Assembly: GCF_017562075.2 (NCBI RefSeq)
Contig: NC_054085.1
Location: forward strand, 14,287,222-14,351,221
Source of the DNA: Anopheles merus
Taxonomy: Eukaryota > Arthropoda > Insecta > Diptera > Culicidae
Reading direction: 5' to 3'
Length of the DNA: 64,000 bases
Shown here: one piece after another, positions 30,437 through 41,703 of the stretch
How positions within the stretch are numbered: position 1 is the stretch's first letter
Layout of the letters: each line of letters starts with the position of its first letter
Notes under the pieces: generated by a model
Databases searched by the model: none
What the model was told of the DNA's origin: nothing
Seen by the model: the letters and a program-made list of their open reading frames with translations, nothing else
Made by a program: the position numbers and the translations under genes

Positions 30437-33400
30437 ATGGGTTCTGGTTTATTGCTGTTTTGGATCTTCGGATCGGTTGCGCTTTCGCATCGATTTGTAC
30501 TCGTAAGAAGTGAGAATGGTAAGCTAAAAATGTAGCAAGCAAATAAGAATCAGATAATTGGACAGTTTTAAATAAGTTTGTGGATGAAGATAATTTGGCT
30601 GCTTCTGTTGCTGGAAAGTGTTCAAGTGTCTGTTCAATGCTCAATGCAATTCATTTCAAACACAACACATAAAGGATACTTGTGTTCTCTTTATAAACTA
30701 CCCATCGTTAGTTTTATTCCTCTTTCGTTAGTTCCTTCTCTTTCTCTAATCGTACATAAACAAAACAATATCCCTATCCCGCAAAGGTAACACACTATAT
30801 GCGTCTCACAACATCTGACTGTTACATTGAGTAACTAGTTGAGCTTAAATCATACTACTCTAGCAAATATATGTATCTTTTATAGTTGAAGCTGATTATG
30901 ACGGAGATCGGTTAAACGAAACAACCCAGTATCATCCCCTAGATGCGCTGTTGCTAGAATCAGGTATTTATTCTCAAACAAATAATATTCTAGTATAGAA
31001 ACAAATTTCTGGTGCATAGCCTTGTAACCGAATCAATACAACTAGTTGAGCTTAAATCATACTACTCTAGCAAATATATGTATCTTTTATAGTTGAAGCT
31101 GACCGCAACGAAGATCAATTAAACGAAACAACCCAGTATCATCCCCTAGATGCGCTGTTGCTAGAAACAGGTAATTATTCTCAAACAAATAATATTCTAG
31201 TATAGAAACAAATTTCTGCTGCATAGCCTTGTAGCCGGATCAATACAACTAGTTGAGCTAAAACATTAAAACATAAAACTACTCTAACAAACATTTGTAT
31301 CACTCTTTTACAGTTGAAACTGACCGCAACGAAAATCAATTAAACGAAACAATCCAGTACCATGCCTTAGATGCGCTGTTGTTAGAAATTGGTATTTATT
31401 CTCCAAAACATAATAATATCGTTTATAAAAATTCTTCCGTAACACATCTCAACAGCAGAGGATGTAAAACTACCAGGGTTCAATAAATGCTGCTCCAACA
31501 GTTTTTCTTTTCACTCTCTTACAGGTGGTATCAATAAGACGGATTTCGATGCACCTATCCAAACAAAACTGATATCTCCTGGTATGTATTTATAACAAAA
31601 AATGCTTCTCCCCGATAATAGGAAATTATTTTAATGACTCCAATAGCTTCTACTGTACTAACACACAATGTTCAACATTCAGACTTTATTTTGAACATTC
31701 CTCTTAATGTGCAGGTTTGTCTTTGTTTTCAATATAGCATTGGAAAATTTACTCAATATCAGTACATCGGATCATTGCTCTGTACACTTCATTTAATAAG
31801 GTATTCATTTTACTTCATAGTCTCTTGCCCATTCAATGCTTCTGAGTGGGAATATCCGCACATAGTTTCGGTAGTTGACGTTAGAAAACATGAAGCATCG
31901 TGCATTGGAACCCTCATATGGGATGATTTTGTACTCACAGTGGCTGAATGTATAACAAGGTATAACAAAGTTCTAACAGCTATATTATAATTTATACTAA
32001 ATTGCGTATTCTGTTTCGTGCAGCCGTCCCATCGCTCGCTTACAAATAGCAATAAACAACCCGAATCAGGCGAGCTGCCTAATGCGCAAAATTGCACAAA
32101 CGTTTACGCACCCGTACTACCCCCAGCGCAACCAGGCAATATACAACATAGCATTAATAAAGCTAGACAAAAGCGTTGCGTAAGTTCATTGAGGGACATC
32201 AGCTATGTGAGCTTAAGATTCTCTTCTAATCTGTAATTTATATTGCCACAGTATAAGACTAGATGTTATTCCCACATGCTTTTGGATGAACGACAAATTT
32301 CCAGTTGATGGGTCAACGGACGTACTTGTTGTAGAAGGTGACATGAAGTCATCTCGTATCAAGTCAAGTTATACAGGTCACTTTAACAAAACTGGGTACG
32401 TTACTCCATCCGCGAAGACAAAGCACAACAACTGTAAGGTAACTTGACTTCAAAGATACTTTCCTTGTTGCTACCTCACAGATCGAACTTATGACCGTTT
32501 GTCTCATTTTTGTTCAGCCCAAAAGCTCAAAATTTATTTTTGCGATGGTCAAAAAGAAGGAAAAAAATGTGCCTCACTTGGTTGCTGTAAGCTGTGAAAC
32601 ATCTGCCACGAAAACATTGATGCCCATCGCTACGTTGTTTCCCTGGATAACGAAAGTATTGCAACAAAACAGTACGAATGAATTTTTAGACAATTACATA
32701 AACTCATGCTTCGATCGCCACTATGACACACGTGCTTTCGATTTCAATGTTCCTAATGGCAATCCTATATTTGACCCATGCGAAGCGCATTTTGAAAAGA
32801 GCGACCATCAGGTACGAATCGTTCAAACAGATGATAACGAGACCAACAACACCGTCTGTTACGGAGCTCTCGTTCAGCGTAATGCTGTGGTCACTTTAGC
32901 GGAATGTGTCGTGAATCTTAGGTAAATGTACTAAAGCTTCATATGTGCGTATGTAACAGAACGTTTCAAATTATTGTGCCTATCACAATATGCTTTGTTG
33001 TATTTTCAGCGCCGACGAGCTGAGGGTTGCTTTTTCCGATTTTTCCATGAATGTTCGAGACGTTGTTGTGCATCCAGAGTTTGAGGGTGCTGGTAACATC
33101 TTCGTGAACAACATAGCGGTATTGATGCTGGAATATCCCGTGCCGTTCTTTTCTGTCTCTACGGGGTGGTACGAAGATACATTGGCCAGTGAAGAAATGT
33201 GGATCTCTGGAGAGTATAAGGAAAACATGTTTCCGAATTGTGATCCGTCCAGTGAGTAGTTTTGCTACCGTGGTTGAGCATTTGAAAACAACAACTAATT
33301 CCCGAAACTTTCTTCGTACCCTCATGTGTAGGAAACGAGACATTTGAGTCTGCATCCGTTTACGCAACCGCACTCCAAAACGCAGAATGTCTCGATAAAC

Positions 33401-34985
33401 TAGCTCAGCTTTCATGGCAAAACAATAACACACAGCATCTCTGTCTGCAAGTAAAGTCAGCCACGGCTTTGGACACTTGCAACATCAACAAAGGAGCTGC
33501 ACTGGTCGTTTCGAACGAAACTTCAAACAACATTTACGGATTGAATTTATTGCAGCATGACTGTGATATGAGCAAACCAATAGTTGCGGTGCGTCTGAGT
33601 GCACACCAAAGATGGTTGAGGTCTGTTTTACAAACTTCGAGTATAAACATAAGACAGGATTTGCATCTTAACGAGCGCTGCACGTATCCAGGAGGAGTCG
33701 AGGGACAGTGCGCCGAGGAGCAAGACTGTCCAGGCGCTGAAGAGCGTATCCCTCCGTCCCTAGCGCCTATGTTCTGCAGCAATCGATCGGTTATTTGCTG
33801 CCCAGATAAAGTGCAGCCAAAGCTAAATGCAATCGAAACTGAGTTCAATGAATGTGAAAACCGATATCGTCATCTAAGACAGTCGCTTGTCACCCAATCC
33901 TTTCAGTCACCTCATCTGGTATGTAGTATGAAAACTAGACATTTCAATCATCATTATTTCAATATGTGTATGTAGCGAAATCTTATTCTTTCTTTAATTT
34001 GCACCACCTTCTTTATTTAAAGGTCGAGCTTGGATGGGAATATGATCATTTTAAGCTTTTCGATTGTCTTGGGTACCTGATTAGCAGCCGGGGAGTTGTA
34101 ACATCGGCCTCTTGTGTTAAGGCGAAATTTGCATATCCAAACATCGTGCGTAACGTACACCCTACTGATAGGATTGTTGTACCGATAGAATCCGTACACA
34201 TTCATCCAGAATATAACGAAACGGATCGTTCGCATGATATTGCTCTGATAAAACTGTCGACGGAAAACTACATGACGGTGAATCTATTTCCGGTTTGCCT
34301 GTGGCAGAGCCGCTTCAATGAGCCATCCCAGCGACAAGGTCATTTGTTTGCTGTCTTAAAAGGTAAGAAATGTAGCTTTACAAAAAGAATTCAAGAAACA
34401 GCTAGTTCGTGTAGTTATCACATAGGCTATTTTGCTCATAATATGAACTCATCTCATCTGCGTGAGTAAAGGTTAATTTAGTAAGTGAGTGAAAGTGACC
34501 AGTGAAATTTTTGTCATTTGAACTGAATTTTTCAATTCTTTGTGCAACTAAAAATGCCATCAACACCACACAATGTATCAAAAGCTACTTACTGATAACA
34601 TTTTATTTTTTGCAACTTTATAGAACACGAATGCCGGCTCAAACCAATGAATCAACAGGAATGCAATGTGATATCGAAATACCCGACAGTGGCATCTGAA
34701 CTGTGTCCCTATGATCCGTTTGTGCGCTCCTGTGCGCTGTACTATATTCCTGCATTGAAACATTCTGCCGTAAAGTGTAAGTTTGCCGAAGATGATAGTA
34801 AGCTCTGTAGTAGCTGTATAAACCCTGGCACACCTATTATACTGAACGACTTACTGGATGACGAAGATATTCCCATAACTTACTTGTATGGTATACACGG
34901 AGCTAGAGAATGTGCCACAAAAGATGTTCGCTTCATTCTTCGTACCGCATATTACATCGATTGGTTTGCCAAAGTGCTGAGGTAA
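30437..34985 (+). CDS. Secreted CLIP serine protease homolog, gene C (SPH-SPH-CLIP-SPH), non-catalytic
   Basis: Thirteen exons (30,437-30,518; 30,886-30,963; 31,093-31,170; 31,314-31,391; 31,525-31,581; 31,821-31,959; 32,024-32,179; 32,252-32,438; 32,482-32,921; 33,010-33,251; 33,332-33,918; 34,023-34,362; 34,624-34,985) join to 941 residues. The signal peptide starts MGSGLLLFWIFGSVAL. Exons 2-4 are three copies of a 26-residue unit with an N-E-T sequon; exon 5 adds 19 residues. Domain 1 (about 125-350): TVAEC for TAAHC, NIALIKL for DIALIKL, CLIFVQP for CxGDSGG. Domain 2: TLAEC, NNIAVLML, CNINKGAAL. The CLIP domain (about 627-669) has six cysteines. Domain 3 (709-941): TSASC, HDIALIKL, CINPGTPII. 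All three domains are therefore predicted inactive. Non-catalytic CLIP homologs in insects often act as cofactors in melanisation; that role is inferred. The first exon is the least secure: intron 1 holds another signal-like ORF at 30,584. Confidence 0.85.
30836..31391 (+). repeat. Tandem triplication of a 78-nt exon with its intron (about 210-bp unit)
   Basis: Three units carry exons 30,886-30,963, 31,093-31,170 and 31,314-31,391, spaced 207 and 221 bp. The preceding intron (from TAGTTGAGCTTAAATCATAC to the acceptor) is repeated too. Units 1 and 2 are almost identical; unit 3 is more diverged. Every exon is exactly 78 nt and phase 1-1, so any number can be included without breaking the frame. 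Gene D has no equivalent. Confidence 0.9.
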
Positions 34986-35072
34986 GTTGTACAGAGTAAT
35001 ATTCTTCAACTGTATGAGCGCATTGGACAACAATCGCAGTGACTCATGTATGATAGAATGTCCTATGGAGCG

Positions 35073-35078
35073 AATAAA
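35073..35078 (+). terminator. Polyadenylation signal of gene C
   Basis: AATAAA about 90 bases after the TAA at 34,983-34,985. Confidence 0.6.
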
Positions 35079-35079
35079 C

Positions 35080-35512
35080 CTAGAAAGGATAAACATGAAC
35101 CTGGCTGGATCACAATTTTTGTAAAACCATCTCACAAAACACTCATACTCATGTCAACACAATCGCAAAAAAAATATCCTTCAAGATTGCTGATGGTTTT
35201 TGGTCACATTAAAAAAAACAGAAGACCATATCTGATGATTAAATATCTCTGGTGTTTCGAAAACAAAATGTGTTGACGTAAAATGTGTGATAATCGGCCA
35301 TCAGGAAACCAACAACATCAATTGCAAATCGCTGAATAAATTGCAACGAGATTGAAAATTTTTCAAATTTCGTTTAGAATTTTTTTTATAACAGATGACA
35401 AAATTCTATTTTAATACTAACCATAAAACTCCATTAAACATTCCGAAACATATTACCATGCAACAGCTTGTATCAATCGCATGCTTCTAGTATCAATAAC
35501 ATATGCAAAATC
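35080..35512. other. AT-rich intergenic stretch downstream of gene C
   Basis: No feature is recognised between the polyadenylation signal of gene C and the hAT-type element at 35,513. Confidence 0.5.
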
Positions 35513-36356
35513 CAGTGGCGGATTTAACGGCACGCGGACTGAGCGGCCTCGGGGGGCCCCGTAGATGGTAGTTTCAACACATACAACAGTGTGTACAGTA
35601 GTATCATCGAGAACTTCTGTACAATAGGGATCTCATGGACGAAGAGTGTCATACTTGGTATTTGGTACTTGATGTCTAAAAATAATCTAGATATTTTTTT
35701 TTATTATATCGTTTCATAGACTTGAAAAACAATCAAGTATAATTATTCGCTATAAGGCAGTGTGTTAGATCGTCATCAGGAAGTTCGTGATCTAGGTGTG
35801 TATTTGTTGCTAAAATGTGTATTTGTTGCTAAAATATTCGTCTAAAAAACGAATTAGACGTTGTTTCTTCGAGAAGAGCAACATCTAAGTGCCTTCGAGA
35901 CCTCTTCGCTCTCATAGCTTGCTTGTTGGTGAGAGCAGGCATACCTTAAATGGATACAATGAGCCGTTACTAGTTATGACAAGGCAATTCAATACATGGT
36001 CTTATCACTTTGATTTTAATTTAATGGCCAACACATTTAAAAAGAATATTTTATTAATTTACAATTTTGTCGACACCGGATTAAGACAGATGTTAGGGGA
36101 ATAAGTTAGGGATTAGGTGTTGAATACTTAAATAAATAAATAAATAAAATCATTAATTAATAAATAAATAATTAAACATTATGGGTAGTCCAGGGATCGT
36201 ACCCCCCCCCCCCCTCTCCAGCAAACCATTACGGTGAGTTTGAAACAAAGAAAAATACAATATCTCCTCCCCCCCCCAACCCCCTCGCTCGACACCAACA
36301 GGGGGCCTCACCTTCTTTTACCGCTTAGGGCCCCCGATACCCTAAATCCGCCACTG
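35513..36356. mobile_element. Non-autonomous hAT-type element with nested non-LTR fragment
   Basis: The ends CAGTGGCGGATTTA and TAAATCCGCCACTG are perfect 14-bp inverted repeats of hAT type. The 8-bp flanks GCAAAATC and CCAACATC agree at 6 of 8 positions, consistent with an old 8-bp target duplication. Both subterminal regions carry GGGGGCCC-type motifs shared with the element at 49,492-54,433, so they belong to one family. There is no transposase. A retrotransposon 3' end is inserted inside. Confidence 0.75.
35850..36180 (+). mobile_element. 3' fragment of a non-LTR retrotransposon
   Basis: The frame 35,889-36,104 holds PLRSH, then NEPLLVMTRQFN and HFDFN, the conserved C-terminal tail of reverse transcriptases of the Jockey/R1/I groups. 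A 3' tail of (TAAA)n follows at about 36,131-36,150. The element is heavily 5'-truncated. Confidence 0.6.
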
Positions 36357-37230
36357 CCAACATCACAAGGCCAGGGGATCGCGATGGCTAGAGCAGTTTA
36401 TTAGGATGCTGGACTCAGTACGAAGATCGGACGGTTGCATAGATGGGAAGTTGCAATCAGGGACCGGAAATCCAAGAAAATGGGATGGGATCTTCTTTTC
36501 GTTGGTCGAGGAAATCGCGCTTTAAACAGTGAAATAGCAGGTAGACCAACGACTCGACTAATTTTGTGCGTTCAATACAGTCCCAGAAAGGGACAAAACC
36601 GCATCCATGAATGATCATCATGGTCTTGTCCCACTTCTACTGTTACGCCTGGATCATCTCGATCCATTCCTCCTGTCGGGCTAAACCACTTATTTTTTAA
36701 TTGGCTTTGCGGGTTTTGTTTGTTTTAATCTAAACTGGTTCTATGAGGAGAGGTTACAATGAATTACCAAGGTTTAGCAGTTTTTAACACCGTGAGAGAT
36801 GACATGATAGTGCCATGAAACAGGTCTTACGGTGAGCTTTGTCTCTTCCCGCTCTATGGATGAAACTTTTTGCTGCACTCTGCAAACCGAATTTGAATAC
36901 TTCTCATCATGAACCGGTTCGCAAAAAGGGCCCAAATCTTCAAAAACTAATAAAGCAAATTTTAAAACACAAAACTCGAATGTTGAATAATAAATTAATA
37001 TCAAACAATCAACACTCCATCACATTACCGTCATGCTTAGCTAGTTCTGGCAGTGGTTCTCAAGCACTTTCGTCTGCTGATTTAAATAAAACAACCACGT
37101 ATAATACATTCATAACAATTTCTTTTCTAACCTGAAATGATTGAACATTGGGTCCTAGGAAGAACATTAGACAAACAACTAAAAAAATTTAATCGGAAAA
37201 TGAAATTGACGATGTTAAATATACGAAAAG
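36357..37230. other. Intergenic stretch upstream of gene D
   Basis: Mostly unique sequence with no supported exon. From about 36,780 it becomes alignable with the region upstream of gene C (around 29,885), and from 37,235 the match is strong. Confidence 0.5.
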
Positions 37231-37347
37231 AACCCTGTATGTTACGCATCTGCTTAACGGAAACAAGTTTGTGGTTCCTAGGGTGCTGGACATAGTGAGC
37301 TTTTGGCAGGTTTAGCCCATTCGTGTTTCTGAAATCAACCTGTGCAG

Positions 37348-40300
37348 ATGGGTTCTGGTTTATTGCTGTTTTGGATCTTCGGATCAGTGGCGCTTTCGCA
37401 TCGATTTGTGTTCGCAAAGTGTTTTCAAGGCGAGCTAAAAGGTCAGTGAATAATACAGTGTTCAATTGTGGTTTGGATATATTTGTTCTGAAAAAAATAT
37501 TCAATTGTTATGCTTTGGCTATTTTGTTAGCCACTAGATGCTTCTTATATTGAATGCAGAATGTTTTTAATTTACTTTTTAGATGACATTTCATCCTCTG
37601 TTTCTCAGTGGCAATATCCCCACCTAGTTTTTATCACTAATCGATATTCCTTATCCTGCATTGGTACCCTCATATGGGACGATTTTGTGCTCACAGTGGC
37701 GGAATGCATAACAAGGTACAAAATAAAAGGTCTAGATATATCATTGTTTAAACTAAATGGCGTATTTTCTTTTGTGCAGCCGTTCCATCGCTGGTTTAGA
37801 AATAGCAATAAACAGCTTGGATCAGGAGAGCTGCCTAACGCGTAAAATTGCACAAACGTTTACGCATCCTTACTACCCCCAGCGCAACCAGGCAATATAC
37901 AACATAGCATTATTAAAGCTGGACAAAAGCGTCCCGTAAGGTCATTCAGGAGTTGTATCTTCGGTTTCGCCTCTAATTTACACTTTTTATTCTCACAGCA
38001 TAAGTTTAGGCGCAATACCTGCATGTTTATGGAAGAAGAATGCTTTGCCAGTTGATCAATCACCGCACGCTGTTGTTTCCACGGGATTGGGAAGAAAGTT
38101 AGACTCATACTTTTATACATTTGATCACTTTAACAAAACTGAGTACGTTACTCCATCCGCGAAGACAAAGCACAACAACTGTAAGGTAACTTGACTTCAA
38201 AGATACTTTCCTTGTTGCTACCTCACAGATCGAACTTATGACCGTTTGTCTCATTTTTGTTCAGCCCAAAAGCTCAAAATTTATTTTTGCGATGGTCAAA
38301 CATAACGAAAAACATGTGCCTCACTTGGTTGCTGTAAGCTGTGAAACATCTGCCACGAAAACATTGATGCCCATCGCTACGTTGTTTCCCTGGATAACGA
38401 AAGTATTGCAACAAAACAGTACAAAAAAATATTTGGAATTATTCGAACTAGATTTATGCCCCGATGACCATTATGACACACGTGCTTTCGATTTCAATGT
38501 TCCTAATGGCAATCCTATATTTGACCCATGCGAAGCGCATTTTGAAAAGAGCGACCATCAAGTACGAATCGTTCAAACAGATGATAATGAGAACAACAAC
38601 ACCGTCTGTTACGGAGCTCTCGTTCAGCGTAATGCTGTGGTCACTTTAGCGGAATGTGTCGTGAATCTTAGGTAAATGTACTAAAGCTTCGGATGTGTTG
38701 ATGTAACAGATCGTTTGAAATTATTGGGCCGATCACAATATGCTTTGTTGTATTTTCAGCGCCGACGAGCTGAGGGTTGCTTTTTCCGATTTTTCCATGA
38801 ATGTTCGAGACGTTGTTGTGCATCCAGAGTTTGAGGGTGCTGGTAACATCTTCGTGAACAACATAGCGGTATTGATGCTGGAATATCCCGTGCCGTTCTT
38901 TTCTGTCTCTACGGGGTGGTACGAAGATACATTGGCCAGTGAAGAAATGTGGATCTCCGGAGAGTATAAGGAAAACATGTTTCCGAATTGTGATCCGTCC
39001 AGTGAGTAGTTTTGCTACCGTGGTTGAGCATTTGAAAACAACAACTAATTCCCGATACTTTCTTCGTACCCTCATGTGTAGGAAACGAGACATTTGAGTC
39101 TGCATCCGTTTACGCAACCGCACTCCAAAACGCAGAATGTCTCGATAAACTAGCTCAGCTTTCATGGCAAAACAATAACACACAGCATCTCTGTCTGCAA
39201 GTAAAGTCAGCCACGGCTTTGGACGCTTGCAACATCAACAAAGGAGCTGCACTGGTCGTTTCGAACGAAACTTCAAACAACATTTACGGATTGAATCTAT
39301 TGCAGCATGACTGTGATATGAGCAAACCAATAGTTGCGGTGCGTCTGAGGGCACACCAAAGATGGTTGAGGTCTGTTTTGCAACCTCCTATCATAAAATT
39401 AAGACAGGATTTGCATTATCACGACAGATGTGTGTATCCTGGAGGTGTTGAAGGCTTCTGTAGCGAAGAAAAACTCTGTGATGACGCTGATGAGCTTATT
39501 CCACCATTTCAAACGCGTATTTACTGCAACCATCGGGAGCTTATTTGTTGCCCGCATCAAGTTTTCAGCTTCGAGCAAATCCAGCCAAATGCAATTGAAA
39601 CTGAGTTCAACGAATGTGAAGACCGGTATCGCTTCCTCAGAAAGTCGCTCGTTTATGCCAATATGAACAAAACCTTCCAGTCACCCCATTTGGTAAGTAG
39701 GAAGAGCACCAGAAATGCATGCTGAAAATACTTAACTATTCATATGACGATTTTCGTTAAATTTGCACTACTAATTTCAGGTGGAGCTTGGGTGGGAATA
39801 TGATCATTTTAAGCTTTTCGATTGTCTTGGGTACCTGATTAGCAGTCGGGGAGTTGTAACATCGGCCTCTTGTGTGAAAGCGAAATTTGCTTATCCAAAC
39901 ATTGTGCGTAACGTACACCCTACCGATAGGATTGTTGTACCGATAGAATCCGTACACATTCATCCAGAATATAACGAAACGGATCGTTCGCATGATATTG
40001 CTCTGATAAAACTGTCGACAGAAAACTACATGACGGTGAATCTATTCCCAGTTTGCCTATGGCAAAGCCGCTTCAATGAGCCATTCCAGCGACAAGGTCA
40101 TTTGTTTGCTGTCTTAAAAGGTAAGAAATGTAGCATTGCAAAAATAATTGAGGGTTTGCTTCGCATGTTCATGGTGAAATCTGCGAACAGCTGAATCGAT
40201 CGGTTCTTAGAACCTCTGTTAATGTAATCAACACTACACAATGTATCAACAGCTCATTGCTAATAATTCTATTCTTTTGGCAAACTTTACAGAACATGAG

Positions 40301-40654
40301 TGCCGTTTTCATTCATTGAGCCAGCAGGAATGCAAAGTGATATCGAAATATCCGACAGTGGAATCTGAAATGTGTATCTATGATCCACTTACACGCTCTT
40401 GTTCGTTGTACTATATTCCTGCATTGAAACATTCTGCTGTAAAGTGTAAGTTTGCCGAAGATGGTGGTGAAAGCTGCAGTAGCTGTATAAACCCTGGTAC
40501 TCCTATTATACTAAAAGGCCTGCTGGACGACGAAATCATTCCTGTGAATTACTTGTATGGTATACATGGAGACAGAGAATGTGACGCAAAAGAAATTCAC
40601 TCCATTTTTCGTATAGAAGCTTACGTCTATTGGTTCGTAAAAGTACTCAATTAA
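37348..40654 (+). CDS. Secreted CLIP serine protease homolog, gene D (SPH-SPH-CLIP-SPH), non-catalytic
   Basis: Nine exons (37,348-37,441; 37,583-37,715; 37,780-37,935; 37,999-38,185; 38,229-38,671; 38,760-39,001; 39,082-39,692; 39,781-40,120; 40,293-40,654) join to 855 residues. The signal peptide is that of gene C (MGSGLLLFWIFGSVALS). Domain 1 has TVAEC, NIALLKL and no GDSGG; domain 2 has TLAEC, NNIAVLML and CNINKGAAL; the CLIP domain (about 532-575) has six cysteines; domain 3 has TSASC, HDIALIKL and CINPGTPII. The catalytic triad is missing throughout. It is a tandem duplicate of gene C without the triplicated exons. Exons 5 and 6, the intron between them and the adjoining introns are almost identical to gene C, whereas exons 2-4 and the CLIP coding part of exon 7 are clearly diverged. 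The non-catalytic cofactor role is inferred from the family. Confidence 0.87.
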
Positions 40655-40801
40655 TTATTTGAAGCAATAACATAGTGAGAGCTACTGAATATGTTTAAGC
40701 AAAGCTATTGAACTTTGTATGATACGCAGTATGCCTTAATGCATCGCGCTTCAGCAAACCATAATATTGATTATGTTTCTTTAACAAACAGCAAAACAAG
40801 C

Positions 40802-40807
40802 AATAAA
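40802..40807 (+). terminator. Polyadenylation signal of gene D
   Basis: AATAAA about 150 bases after the TAA at 40,652-40,654. Confidence 0.55.
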
Positions 40808-41029
40808 TAAGCCTTCCAGCAATCAGAACCTCACATCAAACCGAAACTGATTCTCTTTCTCCTGGGGGAATTTTGAATAAACGGAGAATTGGAGAATCTA
40901 TTCAATATTCGATAATGTTTTTTTTTTTAATCTTTAGCTTTATGTTTCACAAATATTTTTAAACAAAAAATAAGTTCAAAAATACCAAAAGGTACCATAT
41001 TTCTAAACACAAACAATTACAGTCTGTTC

Positions 41030-41368
41030 CCGAGTTACACGGTTCTCGACTAGCGCGGATTCGGAGATACGCGGTTTTCTGAATTTGACAAATTAAATGT
41101 ACAATAGCAGTACAATTTGCTTCAAGTTCGGTAAAAATTGCATTTTTTCTAACAAATGAAACCGCTTAAAAGTCAGAAATATTAAAAAGTTTTGCACGAA
41201 TCACATTAAATAAATGGTAAAGTGTATAAAAGTACTACATTAAATCAAAAACTCCGAGTAAACGATAGTATTTTAGTAAAAAAAAAACGTTAAATTCGAC
41301 TTACGCGGATATTCGAGTTACCCGGATTCGTCGAGAACGCAGAAACCGCGTAACTCGGGAACAGACTG
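41030..41368. mobile_element. Pogo/Tigger-like MITE, TA target site
   Basis: The 339-bp element begins CAGTCTGTTCCCGAGTTACA and ends with the inverted match CGTAACTCGGGAACAGACTG. TA flanks both sides (41,028-41,029 and 41,369-41,370). Subterminal CGCGGATT/CGAGTTA-type motifs also appear inverted. CAGT ends with a TA duplication are typical of pogo/Tigger-derived non-autonomous elements. It has no coding capacity and lies between gene D and RBM45. Confidence 0.85.
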
Positions 41369-41703
41369 TATTACCAACCTCACTTTTGCTGGAAATGTTC
41401 GTTTCATTTGAATAGCGTTCGATTTCATGCACATGGTTAATCCGCCTCCGGATAATGCCCGTTTTACTGTATTGTCCTTGCAATAGAATGATATTTACCC
41501 ATAGTGCGTTTCAGCTTCTAGCCAGGCAGCCAGCTGATTTTGACATTTGCCATCCACAAGAACCAGTTTGTTTACAGTCGCTGCTGCTCCTGGTGACGAA
41601 GACAAGTTCTGCAAGTGTATTGCATGTTCTGTGTGCTTTTACTCAGTTAAACACCGTGTTGTCCGATTGTCCGTCAAGTGTCGGTACCAGTAGAGATAAC
41701 ACC

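Noticed and set aside
30584..30790. Start codon of gene C at 30,584
   Set aside because: Its frame runs to a donor at 30,787 in phase 2, which would put a stop at the next junction; the exon at 30,437 with donor GTAAGC in phase 1 fits, and gene D supports it.
32966..33433. Minus-strand frame opposite gene C, repeated opposite gene D at 38,668-39,183
   Set aside because: Mirror of conserved exons 10-11 of C and 6-7 of D; it crosses their introns and shows no domain.
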